From Planctomycetota bacterium (lineage in GTDB: Bacteria > Planctomycetota > PUPC01 > JACPCR01), in contig JASLXP010001271.1 in assembly GCA_030740295.1 (NCBI GenBank), forward strand, positions 1 through 23,738: a stretch of 23,738 nt of DNA. The letters are read 5' to 3'. Position 1 is the stretch's first letter; each line of letters opens with the position of its first letter. This document shows positions 6,712-15,442 of the stretch, in pieces. The notes beneath the pieces are model-generated. The model was not told where the DNA came from, made no database searches, and saw only the letters and a program-made list of their open reading frames with translations. The position numbers were made by a program, and so were the translations under genes.

Positions 6712-7983
6712 TCAAACACCTGCCATTGCTGGCATCGTAAGCTCAGTCTGCCTCTCGATCAGGAGCAGACGATTGTACTTGGAAAGGCGTTCGGATTGGG
6801 TGATCGAGCCGACTTTGATGTAATCGCCGCTCCAGCCGACAGCGAGGTCGGCCAGCCAGTTGTCCTCAGTCTCCCCACTGCGGGCGCTCACTGTCACAGC
6901 CCAGCCATCAGAGCGTGCCAGCCCGAACGCCTCAGCAGCCTCTGAGAGCGTGCCAATCTGATTCACCTTCAGCAATAGCGCATTCGCCGCTTCCGATTCA
7001 ATGGCCCGCTGGATGCGGCCCGGGTTCGTGCAAAGGAGATCGTCGCCCAGGACCAGACAGCGATCGCCAATGGTGGTCCGCAATTCTGGCCAATGCTCCC
7101 AATCATCCTCGGCCAGACCGTCCTCGATGCTCACGATGGGAAATTTTCTCTGCCAGGAATCAAGCACCCGGATCATCTCATCCGAATAAAGCCCCTCATC
7201 TTCAAGAAAGTATCGGCCGTCCCGGAAGAAATGGCTGGACGCGATATCGAGCGCGAGACAGACGTCGTCCCCGGGTCGCAGCCCGGCTTTTCGGATCGAA
7301 GCGATCGCATCTTCGAACATCGCTTCGACCGACGGAAACGGAGGCGCGAGACCTCCCTCATCCGCCGTGAGTGAACGGGTGCCATATTTTTCGGAAATCA
7401 GCTCAACCGCGCTTTGATACACCTCATAGGTCATCGCCATGGCTTCATCCATCGTTCGCGCCGAGACCGGTACGACGAGACAATCCTGAATCGGCACCTG
7501 GCCTCCTGCATGTTTACCGCCGCTGAAGAGATTGATGGTCGGCCGCGGCAAGTGTGGCACATCGTTCTGAATCATTGTGGCCAGATACTCGAAGAGCCGC
7601 TGCTGGCTCGCGTTTGCCGCGGCGCGGGCGAAAGAAAGGGAAACGGCCAACGTGGCATTAGCTCCGAGCCCCGTCTTGTCTGGGGTGCCGTCAAGCTCAA
7701 TGAGCGCGTTGTCCGCAGCCTGCTGGGTCGAAAGCTCTTTTCCCGCGAGAGCAGGCGAAATAATGTCTTGAATGTTGCTGACTGCCTTAAGACACCCCAA
7801 CCCCCGGTAGCGTCCGGGATCACCATCCCGCAGTTCGAGTGCCTCGGCCCGGCCAGTGGATGCGCCGGATGGAACGGATGCCTCGCCAACACTTCCGTCC
7901 ACCAGCTCGCACCGCGCCCACACCGTCGGTCGCCCCCGGCTGTCAAGGATTTCGGATGCAGCGAGATCAGCGATGGTGGGCAT
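6712..7983 (-). CDS. Enolase family protein with active-site substitutions
   Basis: This 423-residue protein aligns along its whole length with enolase (phosphopyruvate hydratase, 2-phosphoglycerate to phosphoenolpyruvate). Recognisable segments are EILDSRGRPTV, the mobile loop VPSGASTG, GGKHAGG (His158), TADEGG (Glu209), ALDIASS (Asp246), SIEDGLAEDDW (Glu287), GDDL (Asp314/315), LLKVNQIGTLSEA (Lys339), ARSGETED (Arg368, Ser369) and YIKVGS (Lys390). Two normally invariant positions differ. The QEF glutamate is Asp167 (IQDCL), and the His of SHRSGETED is Ala367 (SARSGETED; codon GCC read directly). The IKTGS threonine is Val. It is therefore a divergent enolase paralogue or an enolase-like enzyme for another acid substrate, or possibly a weakly active enolase. 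The ATG at 7983 is kept because MPTIADLAASEILDSRG is a normal enolase start. Confidence 0.88.
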   Translation of the reverse strand: MPTIADLAASEILDSRGRPTVWARCELVDGSVGEASVPSGASTGRAEALELRDGDPGRYRGLGCLKAVSNIQDIISPALAGKELSTQQAADNALIELDGTPDKTGLGANATLAVSLSFARAAANASQQRLFEYLATMIQNDVPHLPRPTINLFSGGKHAGGQVPIQDCLVVPVSARTMDEAMAMTYEVYQSAVELISEKYGTRSLTADEGGLAPPFPSVEAMFEDAIASIRKAGLRPGDDVCLALDIASSHFFRDGRYFLEDEGLYSDEMIRVLDSWQRKFPIVSIEDGLAEDDWEHWPELRTTIGDRCLVLGDDLLCTNPGRIQRAIESEAANALLLKVNQIGTLSEAAEAFGLARSDGWAVTVSARSGETEDNWLADLAVGWSGDYIKVGSITQSERLSKYNRLLLIERQTELTMPAMAGV

Positions 7984-8074
7984 GCTCAGATTCGTCTTAG
8001 TCTTCGGCTTAATCTTTCTCTTCCTGGCCAGTTCAGGTCCAATCCGAATCAGAGACCAAGACGAAGAATCTGCC

Positions 8075-8962
8075 CTAATCCCTCCCCGTCACCTCCCTGA
8101 TCTCTTTCAACACCTCCCGTAGATCAGCGTCCTTCACCATCTTCTGGAGCTTTTCATCCTGCATCAGGCGGGCGATTTTCTCGTTCTTCAACATGCCGCG
8201 GAAGTTCTTGGTCTGGACCAGTTCCTTGACTTCATCGTCGTACAGCACATCGGTAACTGGCTCGTAGGCAATGATCTCACGCACATTCGGATGCTGTTTA
8301 AATTCCTGCATCATAATTGGGTCTCGAGTGAGTGAGAGCACATCCCTCACCAGCTCGTAGTCCTCGACTTCCACGGGGTTCACCGCCTTCACCATGCCTC
8401 CGAGAGGCGAATCTTCGATGCCCTTCTTCACGGCGATCATCTTTTCTGTCACCACCTCTCTCAGGCCCCCGGCCGCATTCTGACCATCTCCATCGCCGGT
8501 GAGCAGCTCGATATCCTGTGACGGTTCCTTTCTATTCTCCTCAGCGACCCACCCGATGTTCCAGAGAATGACGAATAAGAGAGTACTCATTGCCACACCC
8601 ACAAATCCGCCCAGGACCATTCCCCAATTCCGGGCCTTTTGAACCGACTCGACCTTCTCATCGGGAGCGTCCTCCTCCAGATGCATGGTCTGCCATCGAA
8701 CGATATTCGACAGCAGAGACCCGATAACGATGATCACCACACAGGCTATGAGGGTAGCGAGATAAGGGCGAATCACCGCCGGCACTGTATCGAAATTCTT
8801 GAATGCGGGGGCGCCCACCGACCCGATCGGCCGGGCAAGAATGTACATCGTCAGCAGGGTACCGAGCCGCACGATCCCGTAGTACACGCCTTTCCGATAA
8901 CCATCGATCGTGAACCAGGCGATCATCAATCCGAACGACAGGAAAAGGACAAAAGTCAGCAT
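8075..8962 (-). CDS. CvpA-like membrane protein with C-terminal helical repeats
   Basis: This is a 295-residue protein. Four predicted membrane helices (~1-17, 26-44, 63-88, 113-138), with FTIDGYRKGVYYGIVRLG between the first two, match the CvpA (colicin V production) family layout. Known CvpA proteins affect colicin secretion and envelope stress; the molecular role is poorly defined. After the last helix comes a ~155-residue hydrophilic tail that ordinary CvpA proteins (~160-180 aa) lack. Residues ~204-289 form degenerate 12-20-residue helical units of the type 'P-x-V-x-x-[IL]' and 'D-E-K-L-Q-K-M-V', loosely like STI1/ARM-type repeats. The family call rests on topology plus the N-terminal motif, so it is moderate. 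It lies 56 bp downstream of the dehydrogenase and 91 bp upstream of the enolase-like gene on the same strand. Confidence 0.7.
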   Translation of the reverse strand: MLTFVLFLSFGLMIAWFTIDGYRKGVYYGIVRLGTLLTMYILARPIGSVGAPAFKNFDTVPAVIRPYLATLIACVVIIVIGSLLSNIVRWQTMHLEEDAPDEKVESVQKARNWGMVLGGFVGVAMSTLLFVILWNIGWVAEENRKEPSQDIELLTGDGDGQNAAGGLREVVTEKMIAVKKGIEDSPLGGMVKAVNPVEVEDYELVRDVLSLTRDPIMMQEFKQHPNVREIIAYEPVTDVLYDDEVKELVQTKNFRGMLKNEKIARLMQDEKLQKMVKDADLREVLKEIREVTGRD

Positions 8963-9018
8963 GGCCGCACCATCATGTTGGGCAGGATCGGGCAGATCTG
9001 AAGTGAACCAAGGCTATG

Positions 9019-10011
9019 CTACGAATCGTCCCAGTTCAACAATCCGCCGGTAAACTCCGGCAGCCATTTTACCAGGAGATTGTATGCCTCAGCGGCATCA
9101 TTCGCGGAATGTTCGTGCGAGATGAGCGGCTCGATCTGCAGGCGTTCGCTGGCAATCAGTTCGAGCGCGACTTTGCAGTCGGCCGGCCAGTTCCAGAAGC
9201 CCTTGGAATTATCGCGGCGCGGCCGGACGCCCGCGTGCGCGCCCAGAATGGTCAGTCCCTTCTTGTGGACGTCTCTGTAGAAATTGACCTTTTCCGTTTC
9301 GCCTCTCGTACTGGCAAGGAGCACCACCCGGCCACGCCAGCCGGCATACTGGAATGCGTCGTTAACCGGAGCAGGATGTCCCGTGGATTCAAAGACAACA
9401 GCAGGGCCGCCGACCGTCAGATCTTTGAGCTTCCGGGCGAGATCTTCCTCCCTGGCATTGAACGTAAAATCAGCACCGCATGCCTTCGCCAGCTCGAGCC
9501 TGCTCGGCTCAGTATCTGTGGCGCCCACCGGCAGGCCGCCGCTCAGACGTGACAGCTGGAGCGCAAGGTTGCCCACCATTCCCAGGCCAATCACAAGGAC
9601 AGGTTCCCCCAATTCGATCTGTGCTTTACGGACGCCCTGCAAGGCAATGGCAACCATATTGAACGCGGCCGCCTGGCGAAGATCCATCGTCTGATCGATG
9701 GGAATGGCCCCCTCCTCAGAAACGATGACGTATTCGGAATGCGATCCGGAGCTGGCGACCAGGTCGCCCACCTTCAGGTCTTCGACGCCTTCACCCAGTT
9801 CAACAATCTCTCCCACATTGTTGTAACCGGAGGTGCAGGGAAAGCGTGCACTGGTATTCGGCATGGCCAGCAGAAATGCTCGTTCCGTACCCGGGCTGAT
9901 AAGCGTGTATTTGGATTTTACCAGGACCTGTCCGGCACCAGGTTCCTTGACCTCTTTCTCCTCTACTGTGACCACTCCCGGACCCGTCCAAACGACTTGT
10001 CTGCCTTTCAT
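9019..10011 (-). CDS. Medium-chain dehydrogenase/reductase, 'SPGTER' type (zinc-site-poor)
   Basis: This 330-residue protein has the two-domain MDR fold. The N-terminal GroES-like domain carries ISPGTER (38-44) where classical zinc alcohol dehydrogenases have the catalytic cysteine (CGTD), and SGYNNVGEIVELG (61-73). The Rossmann domain starts VLVIGLGMVGNLALQL (G142, G144, G147) with an acidic DTEPSR segment after the second strand, typical of NAD(H) binding. No four-cysteine structural zinc lobe is present. Related SPGTER proteins oxidise or reduce sugars, sugar alcohols or bacteriochlorophyll intermediates; the substrate here is unknown. It sits 58 bp downstream of the DUF1080 gene on the same strand, which suggests a role in oxidised-sugar metabolism (inferred). 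A purine-rich AAAGAGAT precedes ATG 10011. Confidence 0.85.
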   Translation of the reverse strand: MKGRQVVWTGPGVVTVEEKEVKEPGAGQVLVKSKYTLISPGTERAFLLAMPNTSARFPCTSGYNNVGEIVELGEGVEDLKVGDLVASSGSHSEYVIVSEEGAIPIDQTMDLRQAAAFNMVAIALQGVRKAQIELGEPVLVIGLGMVGNLALQLSRLSGGLPVGATDTEPSRLELAKACGADFTFNAREEDLARKLKDLTVGGPAVVFESTGHPAPVNDAFQYAGWRGRVVLLASTRGETEKVNFYRDVHKKGLTILGAHAGVRPRRDNSKGFWNWPADCKVALELIASERLQIEPLISHEHSANDAAEAYNLLVKWLPEFTGGLLNWDDS

Positions 10012-10069
10012 GGTATCTCTTTCTGTGTTCCTGATTTCGGTGATGCGATGTGCCGCGCAAACATGTGGA

Positions 10070-10789
10070 TCAATTCTCGATCAACGGAGCGGTCTCGGCC
10101 TCCGTTGTCATGCCCGGTGGCAGCTCCATGATTTTGATGTTGCGAAAGTGAATCTCCGCGCCTTCGGCCTCCAGGCAGAGGTATCCCTTTTTGTAGGAAG
10201 CCTGGCTGATCCCGTTGACGAATTTCCCATTCACCGAGAGTTTCACCGCGCCATCCACGCAGACCACGTCGTATACATTCCACTCACCCTTTCCTTTACA
10301 GCGATTCTCAAGGGACTTGCTGCGTTTCCCGCGCGGATTATCCGGCTTCGCAGTCATGCCACCTGCACCAAAGAGCTCACCATGCACGTATGCAATCGGA
10401 GGAGCTTTGCCGTTGCGGGTATGGAGCTTCACCCAGTCAAGCTCGAGCATCTGAATCTCCATCCCCTTGGGCAGACGATTACGCCCCGGTATCGCGTCAC
10501 ACCATGCAAAGACGCCAGAATTGCCGCCGGCCTTCATATGACGCCACTCGATGTGCAGGACGAAATTCTCATACTGCTTCTCAGTACGCATGACACCGAT
10601 CGGCTTGCCGGTGCAGATCAACATTCCGTCACGCACATTCCACGTGTCTTTGGAAGTGTTCACATCCACCCACCCGGTGAGGTCTTTGCCGTTGAACAGA
10701 TCCTTGAATTGGGGGAAACCTTCGGCGCGCAGGCTGGATGCGAGCAGGACTGAAAGTAGAGATCCTATGACTGGACTGGGGTTACTCAT
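10070..10789 (-). CDS. DUF1080 (3-keto-disaccharide hydrolase-type) exported protein
   Basis: This is a 239-residue protein. Residues 1-22 form a signal peptide, with likely cleavage after SLRA. The domain begins [14 protein letters not shown] (~28-41), the hallmark start of DUF1080. It continues through [30 protein letters not shown] and [12 protein letters not shown], and ends with [10 protein letters not shown], covering the concanavalin-like beta sandwich. Members bind or hydrolyse glycans, and some have been described as 3-keto-glycoside hydrolases acting in the periplasm. The downstream dehydrogenase (start 10011, 58 bp away) would suit a 3-keto-sugar route, but this link is inferred. 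The family is abundant in Planctomycetes, Verrucomicrobia and Lentisphaerae, which supports the taxonomic guess. No good Shine-Dalgarno sequence precedes ATG 10789. Confidence 0.9.
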   Translation of the reverse strand: MSNPSPVIGSLLSVLLASSLRAEGFPQFKDLFNGKDLTGWVDVNTSKDTWNVRDGMLICTGKPIGVMRTEKQYENFVLHIEWRHMKAGGNSGVFAWCDAIPGRNRLPKGMEIQMLELDWVKLHTRNGKAPPIAYVHGELFGAGGMTAKPDNPRGKRSKSLENRCKGKGEWNVYDVVCVDGAVKLSVNGKFVNGISQASYKKGYLCLEAEGAEIHFRNIKIMELPPGMTTEAETAPLIEN

Positions 10790-10964
10790 TGGATTTTAAC
10801 GGCGAAGGAATATGGTTCTCAGGCAACATTGGGCCACCTCTTGTCCGCAGACGGGTTCCTGGAACTGAGCAGTAGCAGAATACTGAAGTCTCGCGTATCT
10901 CTCCATCTCTAACGGCACAACTCATCTGGGGCCTCTGCAGCCAAAACCGCGAAGTTATTTTTCC

Positions 10965-10989
10965 CTGGCTCCTGAGAGCCCAGAGCCAG
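10965..10989 (-). terminator. Hairpin downstream of the POTRA gene (weak terminator candidate)
   Basis: CTGGCTC (10965-10971) and GAGCCAG (10983-10989) form a 7-bp stem with an 11-nt loop, about 50 bp beyond the stop of the POTRA gene. On the minus strand it is followed by GGGAAAAA rather than a U-run. It is therefore at best a processing or pausing hairpin, not a classical intrinsic terminator. Confidence 0.25.
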
Positions 10990-11039
10990 ACATTCTCAAG
11001 TCGCAGCATTCTGACCTGCGATTCGTCACGGCCACGATA

Positions 11040-13361
11040 TCACTTCTTCTCTTTCTTTGGCGGGGCCAGGACGGACTGCAGTTCCTTTTGAATGATCTCT
11101 TTCAGGCTGGCCTGCCAGTATTTCACCAGTGGGCCGTAGAGCGCTTCGTCCCATGCTTCCCGTTTCGTCTTCTTCAAGTTCATGTAGATGCCGACCAGGA
11201 GGTCTGCCTCCGGCTTCTCGAGTTGCGCGGCTATGAGGCGGATGTCCTTCTCTTCAAGCTCGATCAAGAGCCCCATAGCTTTCCACAGCGTCTCGGTCGT
11301 AACTGATTCGCCGTGCAGGAGCGTCCTGCAATCGGCGAGGAAACGCTCGTTACTGAGCTCATCGAGTCCCTTGCCAACGAAGGGAACTGCGAGACGCGGG
11401 TTGACCAGTTTCATGGCATGGGCAATGGCCAGAAAGCCGATGGGGCCAATCTCTTCAGAATCATAGAGGTGACGAAGTGTTGGCAGCAGATACTTGTTCA
11501 TTCCCGCATAGGCCAGGATGAATTCTCTGCCCAGTCGCCATGGCCATGATCGGCGCGGGAACATCGCATTGATCGCCTTCCATCCGATATTGAAGATCGC
11601 AAGGGCCATGGCATTCTTGTATTGGCCAGGTGGTGAGGGAATGTGAAAGTCCTTGTGTGTCCCTTCCTCATCTGATGGCGGCCAATCAGCCGTCAATCGC
11701 GTCCTTATCAATTCCTGAATCCGTTCACCCACTTCCGGCGGCAGGCCCTGTGACTTCCAGCCAATGGCAAGCATGGCGGCCATGAGCGTTCCCACCGCAT
11801 TGAGCCCGCTCGCCACGCGTGGGGGGCCGTCTCGGGCTTGCTTGATCGCCTCAACTTCCTTTTTCAGCATCCCCTTTCCGAATCGAAATTCCGCATAAGT
11901 CTCATCTTCTTCTCCGACTGATTTGAAGGAAAGGATGCGGCCCGTCCTGGAATCAACAACCAGTCGGCCGGCCCCCTTCCGTTCGACGTAGAGAGTGTTC
12001 CCTCGAAGCTCCCTTCTGGTTTTTTCATTGTCATAGGCGAGGTAGACGGCAGCCGTCTGCTCGATATTTATGTTGAATTCCATCTGAGGGCGGTGGTGGA
12101 AACCTGCGCTGATACGCAGACTGACAGATTGCCCCTTTTCGCCCTCTTGTGCCCTCACTCGAAGAAGACCCGTCGCGCCCCCGATTTCATCCAGCTTGAA
12201 GTGCATACCCGATACAAACTCGGACGCGGCTATGCCTCTGCCATCATGGAAAAGGGCGAGATCCACTCTGCCCTCCATCAAGGGCTTGCCGCCGGACTTG
12301 GTGACTTCTGACAAGTCTCCTTTGATACGAAGCAAAGAGCCTTTCTTGCTGAATACGACCTGCACCAGGTTGGGGCCGTCGCGTCTGTCTTTGACAATGA
12401 CCATAATCTCGCCGTCCTGCTCTGTGAAAGTCTGTAACCAGCGGGCCGACTTTCTCAGGATCAGCTCCTCTTGACTCGGCTTGGCCAGCAGGGGCGGCGC
12501 CGCATTAAGTTCCTTTAACTTCATTGTCAGGTCGATCCCTGGCCGGTCTCCGCCTGCAGGCGCGGTGTTGAGCTTGATGTCGACAAACCGGCCGGACCCT
12601 TCAAGTTTTCTTGACAGCACCATTAAATTCTTGGGCCGGTAGGGCTGCCCTTCCTTAATTTCGAGGAACTTCAGGAGCTTCTCGCGAGTGTTCTTCTTAA
12701 GGCCCTCTACAACGATCCTGTTCAGAAATCCGCCCGGGTCGGTCTTGATGAATTCAATGTTCAGGTCGCCCAGGCCACCGTCTCTGCGGACGACTCGAAG
12801 TTCAATTTCCGGCTTCCAATAGCCCAGCTCTTTCAGTGCTTTCAAAACTCCAAGACGAAGTGCATCCAGGGAGAACCTGGAGAATGGGGCAGCGGTTCCC
12901 TTCTCCCACAGGGGAGGCGACTCTTCTTCCTTCTCCTCACCGTCTTCTTCCTTTTTCTCGATACGGGGCGAAGTCAGGATTTGGATCAGGTCCGTCGCAT
13001 TCAGGTCACCAGTGTTTCCACTGATGATGATCCGATCCTTGATGAAGCGTTGGCCTTCATGGACGGCGACAATTATTCGGCGTCTGTTTTTTTCAGCCTT
13101 GGCGTTGATGCCGGCATCAGGAAAGCCATTGCTGGCATAGCCGATTCTGATGCGCTCTTCGAGACTCTTGAGAAATGCATCGAGAGGCGCTTTCGGATGT
13201 GAAACGAGAAGGAATCCGAGGTCGTTGAACACGGCCCTTCGGATGCTCTGGGGAGTGAAGGCCTTGACGCCTTCAAAGTGGATATTGTCCGCGTCGCAAA
13301 CGTCCTCGACGACGACCTCTGCCCCGGCCAGAGAGAGCGCGAATATCAGACACGGATTCAT
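11040..13361 (-). CDS. Exported POTRA-domain protein without a recognisable beta-barrel
   Basis: With start ATG 13361 the product has 773 residues. The longer frame opens with TTG at 13400 and would place a Ser/Thr-rich stretch before the hydrophobic segment, so 13361 (or ATG 13367) is preferred. MNPCLIFALSLAGA is a likely signal peptide, though poor in basic residues. Three POTRA-like units follow: ~27-104 (IHFEGVKAFTPQSIRRAV), ~106-200 with a charged insertion at ~133-155, and ~214-287 (IVVEGLKKNTREKLL). POTRA domains occur in BamA/TamA/FhaC-type outer-membrane assembly proteins, but no C-terminal barrel is evident. Residues ~310-500 are strand-rich and end in RLVVDSRTGRILSF. Residues ~505-773 are mostly helical and end in a lysine-rich tail. 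I do not recognise the last two regions. A periplasmic adaptor role in envelope assembly is a guess. Confidence 0.72.
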   Translation of the reverse strand: MNPCLIFALSLAGAEVVVEDVCDADNIHFEGVKAFTPQSIRRAVFNDLGFLLVSHPKAPLDAFLKSLEERIRIGYASNGFPDAGINAKAEKNRRRIIVAVHEGQRFIKDRIIISGNTGDLNATDLIQILTSPRIEKKEEDGEEKEEESPPLWEKGTAAPFSRFSLDALRLGVLKALKELGYWKPEIELRVVRRDGGLGDLNIEFIKTDPGGFLNRIVVEGLKKNTREKLLKFLEIKEGQPYRPKNLMVLSRKLEGSGRFVDIKLNTAPAGGDRPGIDLTMKLKELNAAPPLLAKPSQEELILRKSARWLQTFTEQDGEIMVIVKDRRDGPNLVQVVFSKKGSLLRIKGDLSEVTKSGGKPLMEGRVDLALFHDGRGIAASEFVSGMHFKLDEIGGATGLLRVRAQEGEKGQSVSLRISAGFHHRPQMEFNINIEQTAAVYLAYDNEKTRRELRGNTLYVERKGAGRLVVDSRTGRILSFKSVGEEDETYAEFRFGKGMLKKEVEAIKQARDGPPRVASGLNAVGTLMAAMLAIGWKSQGLPPEVGERIQELIRTRLTADWPPSDEEGTHKDFHIPSPPGQYKNAMALAIFNIGWKAINAMFPRRSWPWRLGREFILAYAGMNKYLLPTLRHLYDSEEIGPIGFLAIAHAMKLVNPRLAVPFVGKGLDELSNERFLADCRTLLHGESVTTETLWKAMGLLIELEEKDIRLIAAQLEKPEADLLVGIYMNLKKTKREAWDEALYGPLVKYWQASLKEIIQKELQSVLAPPKKEKK

Positions 13362-13493
13362 GAACATCTGAATGAGAGATGCCGACGTGGAAGAGCTCAA
13401 GGCTTCAAGCTCGTAAGAGAGGCAAGCTACCCGTGATTGAAATAGTTTGCATCCGATTCATCATGTCCGCCCCGTTGCCGCCTGCATGCCTCA

Positions 13494-15431
13494 TCACCGG
13501 ACCAATTCATATTCCTTGATCTTGCGATCGAGCCTTGGCCTTGAAATCTGCAGCATTTCTGAGGCCCGGCTCTTGTTCCACTGGCAGAGGGCGAGGATGC
13601 GCTCGATGTGCACTTTTTCGCTGTCCGCGAGAGTGAAGGAATCCGGGCGCAGGGTCTGCGTTTCCGCGGGGTCGTCTACGATGTCCACTTGCGGTTCTGA
13701 TTGTTCCTCGACGAAGGCGGGGGAATGCAGTACGGAATCCGGGAAGTGTTCGGGGAGCAGCTCATCTCCTACGCCGAGGACGACCGCGCGCTCGATCAGG
13801 TTTTTGAGCTCGCGCACGTTCCCCGGCCAGTTGTAGCTCATCGCGACCGCGAGGGCCTCTGTTGAAATCTTCGGGGGCTTAGTGCCCATATCGTTCGAGA
13901 AAAGCTGCAGGAATTGTTCGATGAGGGCCGGCAGGTCTTCCTTGCGGTCACGCAACGGCGGGATAAGGATCTCGATGACTTTGAGCCGGTAATAGAGGTC
14001 ATCTCGGAAGCGGCCTTCTTCCATTTCTTTGTCCAGATCGCGATTGGTGGATGTAACGATGCGCACGTCCACTTTTAGTGTTTCGGTACCGCCGACTCGC
14101 TCGAATTCGCGCTCTTGCAGCACGCGCAGCAATTTTGCCTGAAGCTCCGCGGGCATTTCGCCAATTTCGTCGAGGAAGAGGGTGCCTCCGTTGGCCAGCT
14201 CGAAGCGCCCGGCCCGCCGTTCCGTGGCGCCGGTGAATGCGCCTCTTTCATAACCGAACAGTTCGGCTTCGAGCAGCGTGGGGGAGAGAGCAGCACAGTT
14301 TACGCAGACGATCTGCTTCGAGCGGCGTTTGCTCTGCTGATGGATGGCCCGGGCGATTACCTCTTTGCCGACGCCGCTTTCACCACGCAGCAGGATAGTC
14401 GTATCCGCGGGCGAGACCCTGCGAACCATCTCGTAGATCTGTTTCATCTTGGGGCTGCTGCCGACTACGTGATGCGTCTGCGAGAGCTGCCGGCGCAAGG
14501 AGCGGTTTTCGAGCTGGAGTTCGTCTACGAGCCGCGCATTCTCAATGGCGATGGCCGCCTGGTTGGCGACCGCCGAAAGCATGAGCAGGTGCCTGTGGTC
14601 GAGCTTCCCGCCTTCACTGGAATCGACATAAACCACACCGACGATCTCGTCCCTGGTCTTCAGTGGCACACAGAGCAGCGAACGGACCACCTGCGTAGCT
14701 ACGCTCTTGCTGGAAAGAAATCGGTCGTCTGTGGATGCGTCCGTACTGAAGATTCCAACCCCACGCTCGACCGCATAATCCAGAATCGTCTGGCTGACTT
14801 TCATGCCTTCCTTGCCGGCCTCTTTGGGACGGATGACCTTGGGCCGCAGCTTGCCCGTGCTCGCGTCCGTGAGGAGCACCACTCCCCGCTGTGCCGGCAT
14901 GGTCTCAAAAATCACATCGAGGATGTGTCCAAGGATTTCATGCAGTTTCAGGGTGGAATTGATCGCCCGACCGAGCTCGTAAAGTATCGCCAACTCTCGC
15001 TGCTCGTTGGGCAGATTCTCGAACCTGCCCATTTCGGACGCCCTGATGGCGCTCGGAATATCGGGGATGTCGACGGTCAGCTCCTCGTTGTAATTGGAGG
15101 AGGCTACCGCCTGAAACTCGTCGCTGCGGATGCCTTGTCCGGCTTCGCTGTCCTGGAAGATAAAAATCGTTTCGCCGATACTGAGCTCGTCCCCATCTTC
15201 GAGCGGATGACGGTCAACAGGCAGCCGGTTCACGAAAGTGCCGTTGCTGCTGTTCATATCGATCAGGCTGGCCTGCGCGCCATCGAGCACGATCTTGGCG
15301 TGTTGGCGTGAGACCATCGTATCGAGCAGTGAAATGTCAGCAGTCTTATCCCTGCCCACGATCGTTTCCGCCGAAAAAAGGGGGATTTCTGTTCCTGCTC
15401 CCGGCCCTTCAAGTATCCTCAGAGACGGCAT
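13494..15431 (-). CDS. Sigma-54-dependent transcriptional activator, FHA-GAF-AAA+-HTH
   Basis: This is a 645-residue enhancer-binding protein. Residues 1-95 are a canonical FHA domain (VGR at 25-27, SRQH 41-44, SSNGT 61-65), keeping the residues that bind phosphothreonine. Residues ~145-300 are a GAF sensor domain. Residues ~320-555 are the AAA+ sigma-54 interaction domain: Walker A GESGVGKE (350-357), sigma-54 contact loop GAFTGA (397-402), Walker B GGTLFLDE (415-422) and WPGNVREL (535-542). Residues ~603-643 are a Fis-type helix-turn-helix. FHA replaces the usual two-component receiver, implying control by Ser/Thr phosphorylation. A strong Shine-Dalgarno site, AGGAGG (15439-15444), lies seven bases before the ATG and overlaps the upstream phosphoesterase stop, so the pair is probably translationally coupled. 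The kinase gene at 19019-20551 is a candidate partner. Confidence 0.95.
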   Translation of the reverse strand: MPSLRILEGPGAGTEIPLFSAETIVGRDKTADISLLDTMVSRQHAKIVLDGAQASLIDMNSSNGTFVNRLPVDRHPLEDGDELSIGETIFIFQDSEAGQGIRSDEFQAVASSNYNEELTVDIPDIPSAIRASEMGRFENLPNEQRELAILYELGRAINSTLKLHEILGHILDVIFETMPAQRGVVLLTDASTGKLRPKVIRPKEAGKEGMKVSQTILDYAVERGVGIFSTDASTDDRFLSSKSVATQVVRSLLCVPLKTRDEIVGVVYVDSSEGGKLDHRHLLMLSAVANQAAIAIENARLVDELQLENRSLRRQLSQTHHVVGSSPKMKQIYEMVRRVSPADTTILLRGESGVGKEVIARAIHQQSKRRSKQIVCVNCAALSPTLLEAELFGYERGAFTGATERRAGRFELANGGTLFLDEIGEMPAELQAKLLRVLQEREFERVGGTETLKVDVRIVTSTNRDLDKEMEEGRFRDDLYYRLKVIEILIPPLRDRKEDLPALIEQFLQLFSNDMGTKPPKISTEALAVAMSYNWPGNVRELKNLIERAVVLGVGDELLPEHFPDSVLHSPAFVEEQSEPQVDIVDDPAETQTLRPDSFTLADSEKVHIERILALCQWNKSRASEMLQISRPRLDRKIKEYELVR

Positions 15432-15442
15432 GCCCAGTCCTC

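Noticed and set aside
6450..6719. 89-codon minus-strand ORF with a hydrophobic stretch, between the enolase-like and MBL genes (FtsB-like position)
   Set aside because: Its second half overlaps the MBL start in another frame, and its sequence lacks FtsB/DivIC features.
10822..10835. Minus-strand sigma-54-like TGGCCCAATGTTGC ahead of the DUF1080 gene
   Set aside because: GG and GC are nine, not ten, bases apart, a spacing sigma-54 tolerates poorly.
13362..13400. TTG start giving a 786-residue POTRA protein
   Set aside because: It would bury the signal peptide behind a Ser/Thr-rich stretch; ATG 13361 or 13367 gives a normal export signal.
14115..15311. 398-codon plus-strand ORF
   Set aside because: Fully antisense to the FHA-GAF part of the sigma-54 activator, whose domains are clear; no motif or ribosome site of its own.
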